Shown here in pieces: positions 1-4,106 of a DNA stretch of 5,397 nucleotides. A program made the translations under genes and the position numbers. The notes under the pieces are model-generated. The model did not search any database. It was not told the origin of the DNA and saw only the letters and a program-made list of their open reading frames with translations. The stretch's first letter is position 1. Each line of letters opens with the position of its first letter. Origin of the DNA: JAHEDH01 sp965364515 (GTDB lineage Bacteria; Actinomycetota; Acidimicrobiia; Spongiisociales; ZC4RG35); the NCBI GenBank assembly GCA_965364515.1, contig CBDTXZ010000204.1, forward strand, positions 1 to 5,397. The letters run 5' to 3'.

Positions 1-257
1 TCCGGATCGAGCTGGGATGTTGAGGGGACTGAATCCCCTCGAACCCCAACGCCCGGTGTGCCGTGTGGTTCGCTCCGTCTGGCAGCAACGGTGGGTTCGG
101 TTCCGGATCGAGCTGGGATGTTGAGGGGACTGAATCCCCTCGAACCCCAACGCCCGGTGTGCCGTGTGGTTCGCTCCGTCTGGCAGCAACGGTGGGTTCG
201 GTTCCGGATCGAGCTGGGATGTTGAGGGGACTGAATCCCCTCGAACCCCAACGCCCG
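1..257. repeat. 101-bp tandem repeat array, at least 2.5 copies
   Basis: Units at 1-101 and 102-202 are identical over all 101 bases. A third copy (203-257) matches for 55 bases and then diverges at 258. The array starts at the very first base of the window, so it probably continues to the left. Every unit holds an inverted repeat (22-40, 123-141 and 224-242). No convincing reading frame uses the repeat: one plus-strand frame stays open from 63 to 311, but it simply translates the repeat, has no ribosome site and resembles no family I know. Complete identity points to recent amplification or homogenisation. An assembly artefact in copy number is possible. Confidence 0.95.
14..47. repeat. Imperfect hairpin inside each 101-bp unit
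   Basis: The core GAGGGGACTGAATCCCCTC (22-40) is a perfect 7-bp stem with a 5-nt loop. It can be extended by GTT (19-21) with AAC (42-44) across a one-base bulge, and by GGG (14-16) with CCC (45-47) across a two-base bulge. The same structure recurs at 115-148 and 216-249. No run of T follows the stem on either strand, so it is not a standard intrinsic terminator. It could act as a REP-like element, a transcript-end stabiliser or a structured RNA; nothing in the window decides which. Confidence 0.7.
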
Positions 258-352
258 CCGTGCCGCGCCAATCCCTTGACGTGTCGAGCAAACGCGAGAT
301 TTGGAACGTGAAGCGTGAAACGTGAAACGTGAAGCGTGAAACGTGAAACGAC
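258..352. other. Non-coding spacer between the repeats and the last gene
   Basis: This continues the 352-bp gene-free left end. Bases 258-305 are unique sequence with no recognisable gene, promoter or terminator. From 306 the heptamer array fills the space up to the stop codon of the PLP enzyme gene. Confidence 0.6.
306..350. repeat. Heptamer microsatellite RCGTGAA, 21-bp higher-order unit
   Basis: Six tandem heptamers (ACGTGAA or GCGTGAA) fill 306-347, followed by a partial ACG at 348-350. The order A-G-A, A-G-A means that 306-326 and 327-347 are identical 21-bp units. The array ends 3 bp from the stop codon (353-355) of the PLP enzyme gene and so lies in the 3' untranslated region of its transcript. 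On the minus strand it reads as repeated TTTCACG. It forms no hairpin and has no terminator character. Confidence 0.95.
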
Positions 353-1450
353 CTAGCCGAGTGCCTGTGACAGATCGGCCCACAGGTCCTCGGGATCTTC
401 GATGCCGACGGACAGGCGGATGAGGCCCTCCGGGAGGTGTTCTTGACCGAGGATGGCGGCTCGCCGCTCCATCGTGGACTCGACGCCGCCGAGGGACGTC
501 GTGTGACGGATCAGCCGAGTCGATGTGCAGACTGCGTCGGCGGCAGAGGCTCCGCCGAGCACCTCGAACGTCACCATTGCCCCGAACCCGTCGAGTTGCG
601 TCGCGGCCAGGTCGTGGCCCGGATGCGATGACAGTGCCGGGTGGCGGACACCGGTGACTCTGGCGTCCTCGGAGAGTCGCCGAGCGATCATCTCGGCAGT
701 CCGCTGTCCTCGCTCGAGTCGAACGGCCAGTGTCCGGGCGCCGCGGGTGGCGAGGAACGCCTCGAGCGCGCCGGGAGTCGCCCCACCCAGGCTCCGCCTG
801 TGCTCGAGTCGGCGCGCCAGTCCATCGTCCCGAACGGTGGCCGCCCCCATCATGAGGTCTGAGTGCCCGCCGATGAACTTGGTGACCGATTGAACCGAGA
901 TGTCCGCTCCGATCTCGAGCGGACGTTGGTTGAGTGGCGTCGCGAACGTGTTGTCGACGGCAAGCAGACCCAGGCGCGGCGCTGCGCAGATGGTCGAGAG
1001 ATCGGCGATCTGCAAGAGCGGGTTCGTGGGAGATTCCAACCAGGCCAGATCCGCTCGAGGGAGGGCTTCGATCCAGGCGGACGTATCGGTCACATCGAGT
1101 TGCTCGCTCGTCCAGCGGCCGGCTGCGACACCGGCGGCGACGACGGCTGTGACTCCCTGGTAGCAATCGGATCCAATCACGACGTGACCGCCGATCGGAG
1201 CGAGATCGAACACCGCGGAGACAGCGGCCATTCCAGTCGAGAAAGCAACGGCGGTCCCGCGTTCCAGGCCGCCGAGCACCGTTTCGAACGAAGCCCACGT
1301 GGGCGTTCCGCTACTTCGGGCATAGGACGCCGTTTCGGCGAAGTTCGAGGCCGTGACGATCGGGGTGTTCAGCGGGTCGCCGGGGCCGTCGGGGCGGCCG
1401 GCCCACACCAGCCACGATGCTGCGGAGAGTCCGTCGGGCTCATTCCCCAC
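353..1450 (-). CDS. PLP-dependent Cys/Met metabolism enzyme (cystathionine gamma-synthase/lyase family)
   Basis: This is a fold-type I PLP enzyme of the trans-sulfuration family, which performs gamma- or beta-replacement or elimination on sulfur amino acids. From the GTG start it has 365 residues, close to the family's usual 380-400. Visible motifs are YAR near 43-45 (phosphate contact from the partner subunit), FSTGMAA 70-76 (PLP phosphate loop), ESPTNPLL 139-146, AVDNTFATP with Asp166, SVTKFIGGHSD with the Schiff-base Lys191, SLGGVES 319-325 and RLSVGIEDPEDL at the C-terminus. I chose GTG at 1450 because GGGGG lies 8 nt upstream and it overlaps the preceding gene by only 11 bp. An ATG at 1486 (377 residues) gives a 47-bp overlap and no evident ribosome site. 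Conserved sequence begins only at AGRPDGPGDPLN, so both starts are possible. Motifs alone cannot separate synthase, lyase, methionine gamma-lyase and sulfhydrylase. It is the last gene of the run. Confidence 0.93.
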   Translation of the reverse strand: MGNEPDGLSAASWLVWAGRPDGPGDPLNTPIVTASNFAETASYARSSGTPTWASFETVLGGLERGTAVAFSTGMAAVSAVFDLAPIGGHVVIGSDCYQGVTAVVAAGVAAGRWTSEQLDVTDTSAWIEALPRADLAWLESPTNPLLQIADLSTICAAPRLGLLAVDNTFATPLNQRPLEIGADISVQSVTKFIGGHSDLMMGAATVRDDGLARRLEHRRSLGGATPGALEAFLATRGARTLAVRLERGQRTAEMIARRLSEDARVTGVRHPALSSHPGHDLAATQLDGFGAMVTFEVLGGASAADAVCTSTRLIRHTTSLGGVESTMERRAAILGQEHLPEGLIRLSVGIEDPEDLWADLSQALG

Positions 1451-2225
1451 AGCTGAAGCCCCCGACGATCTCGGTGGCGGTGTCATCGTCGTCGAGACCG
1501 GTCAGGAACCCGAGCAGATAGCCGTCGCCGGGGGGATCGATTTCGAACACCTCGGTTTCGAACAACGGGTGGACGCCGAAGACGGCGTCGTCTCCGTATG
1601 CCTCGGCGATCTCCTCGACCGTCGACCCGAGTCCGACGTCCCTGGCGGTCCTGAAGACGAGATCGTCGACGCCGGTGATCACCGAGTACGAGGCGAAGTG
1701 CCGTGTGCCCTCGCGAGCCCACGCCGTCTCGCGATCGGTGAAGAACACTTGGAGGGTCTCCTCCCAGGTGACGAACCGTGCCTCGGTCCCCCCACAGAGC
1801 CCGTCGTAGCGCTTCTCCTGGTCGACCCATTCGGTGTCCGACGACGGGTCTCCGAGCCTCTCGGTGAGCTCGGAGATCACCGTCTCGGGATCCTCTCCGA
1901 AGAAGAGGCGGTCGATCCCGTCTGGGCGCAGGACGAAGGACTCCCTGATCTCGACGGTGGTGGTGGTCGTCTCGGGCACGGTCGTCGTGGTCTCGGCTTC
2001 GGTGGTGGTGGTCGTCTCGGGCACGGTCGTCGTGGTCGCAGGTGCAGTCGTCGTCGTGGTCGAAGAAGTGACTGTCGCCGCGATCGTCGTGTCTGCGACC
2101 GAGCCGGAATCAGACCTCGAGGCGAGGACGGTCCCGAGCACCATGGCCGTCACCACGATGGCTGCGGTGAGGGCGATGAGCACACCACGTTGTCCGGGTG
2201 TGAGGCGCGATGGTCGAGAGGTCAT
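1440..2225 (-). CDS. Membrane-anchored protein with Thr-rich linker and exported C-terminal domain
   Basis: This 261-residue protein has a short basic N-terminus (Arg4, Arg7, Arg13), one hydrophobic segment at about 14-36, a Thr/Val/Glu/Pro linker at about 46-92 dominated by TTTT and VPE blocks, and a C-terminal domain at 93-261. The layout predicts a type II anchored or secreted protein with the C-terminal domain outside the membrane. That domain contains two similar segments, GIDRLFFGEDPETVISEL and VGLGSTVEEIAEAYGDD, which suggest an internal duplication. Its only cysteines, Cys144 and Cys259, could form a disulfide. From memory, proteins with this linker and a C-terminal GGxxCGE ending are common in Acidimicrobiia; no function is known to me. 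The ATG follows the stop of the small Cys-rich gene by 10 bp and has only a weak ribosome site, so translation may be coupled. The 3' end overlaps the start of the PLP enzyme gene. Confidence 0.88.
   Translation of the reverse strand: MTSRPSRLTPGQRGVLIALTAAIVVTAMVLGTVLASRSDSGSVADTTIAATVTSSTTTTTAPATTTTVPETTTTTEAETTTTVPETTTTTVEIRESFVLRPDGIDRLFFGEDPETVISELTERLGDPSSDTEWVDQEKRYDGLCGGTEARFVTWEETLQVFFTDRETAWAREGTRHFASYSVITGVDDLVFRTARDVGLGSTVEEIAEAYGDDAVFGVHPLFETEVFEIDPPGDGYLLGFLTGLDDDDTATEIVGGFSCGE
1955..2037. repeat. 45-bp in-frame repeat encoding part of the Thr-rich linker
   Basis: A 38-bp stretch at 1955-1992 recurs exactly at 2000-2037, a period of 45 bp. In the minus-strand gene this is a 15-residue period of TTTT-VPE-TTTTT-EAE character. 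It probably arose by in-frame slippage, and linker length is likely to vary between strains. Confidence 0.9.
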
Positions 2226-2235
2226 GGGGATCCGG

Positions 2236-2406
2236 TCAGTTGGCGCGGCGGTTGGCGATCGCCGCGGACGGTGCCGGGCAGGTCTCCGCTGTGTCTCCGG
2301 AGCAGCACTCGTCCTGGTTCAGTCCGAACATCGGGCATCCGCCGTCGACGCAGGCGGCGTGGCCGTGGACGTATTGCATCGGTTGCCGACACCATGCGCA
2401 CTGCAT
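2236..2406 (-). CDS. Small Cys-rich, zinc-ribbon-like protein (56 aa)
   Basis: An ATG at 2406 opens a 56-residue frame ending in TGA at 2236-2238. It holds seven cysteines: CAWC (Cys3, Cys6), a C-x4-C pair (Cys19, Cys24), adjacent Cys34-Cys35, and Cys43. The HGHA segment (His14, His16) precedes the second pair. Cys3/Cys6/Cys19/Cys24 have the spacing expected of a four-ligand zinc site, and the CPMFGLNQDECC stretch looks like a conserved core. I do not know a function; I have an impression of similar small proteins in other phyla but cannot name a family. The gene lies 41 bp after the regulator stop and 10 bp before the next start, all on one strand, and fills a gap that would otherwise be about 220 bp of non-coding DNA. 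No strong Shine-Dalgarno precedes it. Confidence 0.72.
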   Translation of the reverse strand: MQCAWCRQPMQYVHGHAACVDGGCPMFGLNQDECCSGDTAETCPAPSAAIANRRAN

Positions 2407-2412
2407 GGGCGC

Positions 2413-2418
2413 AGATTA
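2413..2418 (-). promoter_or_regulatory. Possible -10 element for leaderless transcription of the Cys-rich gene
   Basis: On the minus strand TAATCT ends 6 nt before the ATG at 2406. That spacing is typical of leaderless actinobacterial transcripts, and it would explain why no good Shine-Dalgarno is present. No convincing -35 box lies 16-18 nt further upstream, so this is tentative; the gene may simply be read through from the regulator gene. Confidence 0.3.
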
Positions 2419-2447
2419 CCCGTCAGAACCCGATAATCCCGTACGGC

Positions 2448-3197
2448 TCAGCTGGACTCGGCTCGGAGTGAATACCGACGGATCTCTTCGAGGAGCATCG
2501 AACCGATCTCCTCAGGATCACGTCGGCCGGGGAACCGAAACGCCGGTCCGTGGATGTGGATGGCACCGATCGGCGATCCGCGTCGATCCACCAGCGGTGC
2601 CGCGACGGAGTTGATCCCTTCTGCGAACTCCTCATAGACCCAGCCGTAGCCGGCCGCCCGGAACAGCTTGAGCCGCTCGATGATCTCGACCGGGTTGGTG
2701 ACGGTGTTCGGAGTGAAGGCTTCGAGCGGTCGCACGAGGTAGTGCTGCAGCAGCTCGAGAGGCCACCGTGACATGATCACGAGACCGCTGGGCCCGACGT
2801 GCATCGGGAGCGAGAGTCCGGAATAGTCCCGTACCTGCACGGGGTCGGGGCTCTCCACCTGGGTCACATATTGGACCGAATAGCTGTCGGGAACGGCCAG
2901 ACCGGCCGCCTCACCCGACTTTGCGGCCAACTGCTCGAGGTGGGGCTGGACGGCTCGCCCGAGTGTCTTCGGGGCGCCCGAGGTTCCGAGGATCTCGATC
3001 AGGCCGGATCCGAGTCGGTAGTGCGTGCCCTCCATCAGCCGATCCACTGCACCGATGCGTTCGAGTGTCGAAAGCAGTCGAGAGACGGTCGACTTGGGGA
3101 GGTCGGTTCGTGCGCTGATGTCGCTCACTCCTGCAGGTCCCGCGCTCAGCACTTCGAGGACCGAGAACGCCCTGACGACGGATTGGACGGTTGCCAT
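2448..3197 (-). CDS. IclR-family transcriptional regulator
   Basis: At 249 residues this is the usual length of the family. Residues about 5-66 form the winged helix-turn-helix: SVVRAFSVLEVLS, then ISARTDLPKSTVSRLLSTLERIG with the recognition helix around 34-47, and the wing near HYRLGSG. Residues about 75-245 form the GAF-like effector domain, with LPMHVGPSGLVIMS where most members have a PLHATALGKA-type segment, and the signature GYGWVYEEFAEGINSVAAPLVD followed by GSPIGAIHIHGP near the end. Its ligand is unknown; the adjoining methyltransferase and MetF genes make a methylated amine or a breakdown product a reasonable guess. The ATG at 3197 has a strong Shine-Dalgarno and its own promoter-like region with two inverted repeats, so autoregulation is likely. 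It is transcribed in the same direction as the methyltransferase genes and could also be reached by read-through. Confidence 0.95.
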   Translation of the reverse strand: MATVQSVVRAFSVLEVLSAGPAGVSDISARTDLPKSTVSRLLSTLERIGAVDRLMEGTHYRLGSGLIEILGTSGAPKTLGRAVQPHLEQLAAKSGEAAGLAVPDSYSVQYVTQVESPDPVQVRDYSGLSLPMHVGPSGLVIMSRWPLELLQHYLVRPLEAFTPNTVTNPVEIIERLKLFRAAGYGWVYEEFAEGINSVAAPLVDRRGSPIGAIHIHGPAFRFPGRRDPEEIGSMLLEEIRRYSLRAESS

Positions 3198-3201
3198 CGT
3201 G

Positions 3202-3208
3202 CTCCTCC
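3202..3208 (-). promoter_or_regulatory. Ribosome binding site of the IclR-type gene
   Basis: GGAGGAG on the minus strand lies 4 nt before the ATG at 3197 (6 nt if counted from the GGAGG core). It is the strongest Shine-Dalgarno in the window and fixes the start of the regulator. Confidence 0.85.
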
Positions 3209-3218
3209 GTTCGGTCAG

Positions 3219-3248
3219 AGTCTATGGCTCGGTGTTCCACGATGTGAA
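3219..3248 (-). promoter_or_regulatory. Putative promoter of the IclR-type gene
   Basis: Read on the minus strand, TTCACA (3243-3248) matches five of six bases of the -35 consensus. After an 18-bp spacer, TAGACT (3219-3224) matches four of six -10 bases. The -35 box lies inside the right arm of the inverted repeat at 3233-3251, so a bound regulator would block polymerase. Confidence 0.5.
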
Positions 3249-3251
3249 ACA
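3233..3251. promoter_or_regulatory. Putative operator: inverted repeat TGTTCCAC-N3-GTGAAACA
   Basis: TGTTCCACGATGTGAAACA has 8-bp arms with one mismatch around a 3-bp centre. It lies 36 bp upstream of the regulator's start codon and overlaps the putative -35 box. GAAAC/GTTTC half-sites are known for some IclR-family proteins such as KdgR. Binding by the adjacent regulator is inferred from position and symmetry. Confidence 0.55.
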
Positions 3252-3266
3252 TGATGCCGCATCATG
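3250..3266. promoter_or_regulatory. Second inverted repeat CATGATG-CCG-CATCATG
   Basis: This is a perfect 7-bp inverted repeat around a 3-bp centre. It overlaps the first inverted repeat by 2 bp and covers the stop codon of the metF-like gene (3262-3264). The two centres are 16 bp apart, so the sites lie roughly one and a half helical turns from each other. As RNA it would be a short hairpin with a 3-nt loop and no following T run, so a second operator site is more likely than a terminator. Confidence 0.5.
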
Positions 3267-4092
3267 GACCGACCGTCGAGTACTTCTGGCGATGCCACTC
3301 GAGGGTCGCCTCGATCTGATTGAAGGTGTAGATGTGCAATCCGGCGAGACCCAGAGCCGGATCCGCCGCGAGTTCGGCGAGTGAGTCGACCAAGTCGTCG
3401 GGGGCGAATGGCTTCAGGAGCTTGGTCGCCAACGAGCGATTCTTCGAGAGGAACTTCAGAGAGGTTCCGACGCCGATCCGGGCAGAGATCCCGATCAGCT
3501 TGGTCAATTCGGTGACGCCGGGAATACCGACGAGCACCGGAAGGTCGACGCCCTCGTCCCTGATCCTCAGGATCCAGGATCGGATGGATTCGGGATCGAA
3601 GCACATCTGGGTGGTGACCGACGATGCGTAGGGCTGCTTGTCGATCAACGCCTGCATGAGGGCGTCGTCGGGGATATCGGGGTGGCCCTCGGGATAGCCC
3701 GTCACCCCGAGCTTGACGAACGGGTGATCGAGTGTGTCGAGGTGACGAATGAGGTCCATGGCATCGAAGAAGTCGCCGGGGTCGTCGGCGTCACCCCCGA
3801 CCACGAAGATCTCCCGGATCCCCAACGAGTCCAGGCGGTCGACGATCTCGGCGAGCTCGCTCTTCGATTTCGTGAGCCGGGCCGAGATGTGGGGAACCAC
3901 GTCCAGCCCGATCGAGTCCAGTTGTTCGGTGAGCTCGACGGTGGCGGCCATGCCCTTGGCGGGCGACGCGGTCACGCTCACTTTCGTGCCGCTCGGCATC
4001 GTCTGCGCTCTCTCGAAGGTCGCCTTCATCGGGATCAGCTCGAAGATCGAGTGTTCCAGGAGACGCTTCATGCCTTGATCGATGGATGTCAT
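3262..4092 (-). CDS. MetF-like 5,10-methylenetetrahydrofolate reductase
   Basis: This flavoprotein interconverts 5,10-methylene-THF and 5-methyl-THF in the cytoplasm. The 276 residues form the single TIM-barrel catalytic domain, near the 296 of E. coli MetF. Family landmarks in order are FELIP with Glu18 (matching FEFFP), VSVTASP 38-44, VVPHISA 65-71 (matching the PHLTC strand), VVGGDADDPGD 97-107 (matching the GD-PP-G segment), YPEGHP 133-138, TQMCFD 161-166, GIPGV 189-193 and LHIYTFN 252-258. The start is supported by GAGGAG 8 nt upstream, overlapping the stop of the methyltransferase gene. Next to a corrinoid methyltransferase, it may run in the oxidative direction, turning methyl-THF from the substrate into methylene-THF rather than serving methionine synthesis. 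The sequence is diverged from housekeeping MetF, which fits a specialised catabolic copy, but direction and substrate are inferred. Confidence 0.9.
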   Translation of the reverse strand: MTSIDQGMKRLLEHSIFELIPMKATFERAQTMPSGTKVSVTASPAKGMAATVELTEQLDSIGLDVVPHISARLTKSKSELAEIVDRLDSLGIREIFVVGGDADDPGDFFDAMDLIRHLDTLDHPFVKLGVTGYPEGHPDIPDDALMQALIDKQPYASSVTTQMCFDPESIRSWILRIRDEGVDLPVLVGIPGVTELTKLIGISARIGVGTSLKFLSKNRSLATKLLKPFAPDDLVDSLAELAADPALGLAGLHIYTFNQIEATLEWHRQKYSTVGP

Positions 4093-4100
4093 CGCTGCTG

Positions 4101-4106
4101 CTCCTC
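4101..4106 (-). promoter_or_regulatory. Ribosome binding site of the metF-like gene
   Basis: GAGGAG on the minus strand lies 8 nt before the ATG at 4092 and overlaps the TGA stop of the methyltransferase gene (4105-4107). Ribosomes ending the first gene sit on the start signal of the second, which suggests translational coupling and fixed stoichiometry. Confidence 0.85.

Noticed and set aside
14..47. Repeat hairpin as an intrinsic terminator, or the array as integron attC sites
   Set aside because: There is no T run after the stem on either strand, and the GTTRRRY/RYYYAAC pair that defines attC ends is not present.
1..257. CRISPR array
   Set aside because: The whole 101-bp unit is identical between copies, so there are no variable spacers, and no cas-like gene is present.
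63..311. Small plus-strand frame across the 101-bp repeats
   Set aside because: It only translates the repeat (period 101 is not a multiple of three, so the frames shift between copies), has no ribosome site and shows no protein-like pattern.
306..350. GTGAAAC occurs four times in the heptamer array and once in the putative IclR operator, suggesting a regulator-binding array
   Set aside because: The array copies are direct repeats without the inverted partner arm that IclR-type dimers need, and a 7-base match within a simple repeat is weak evidence.
1353..2471. Long plus-strand open frame of 372 codons antisense to the PLP enzyme start, membrane protein and small Cys-rich genes
   Set aside because: Its product is Arg/Gly-rich low complexity, created by reading the Thr-linker repeat backwards. 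The minus-strand genes have recognisable domains and conserved motifs.
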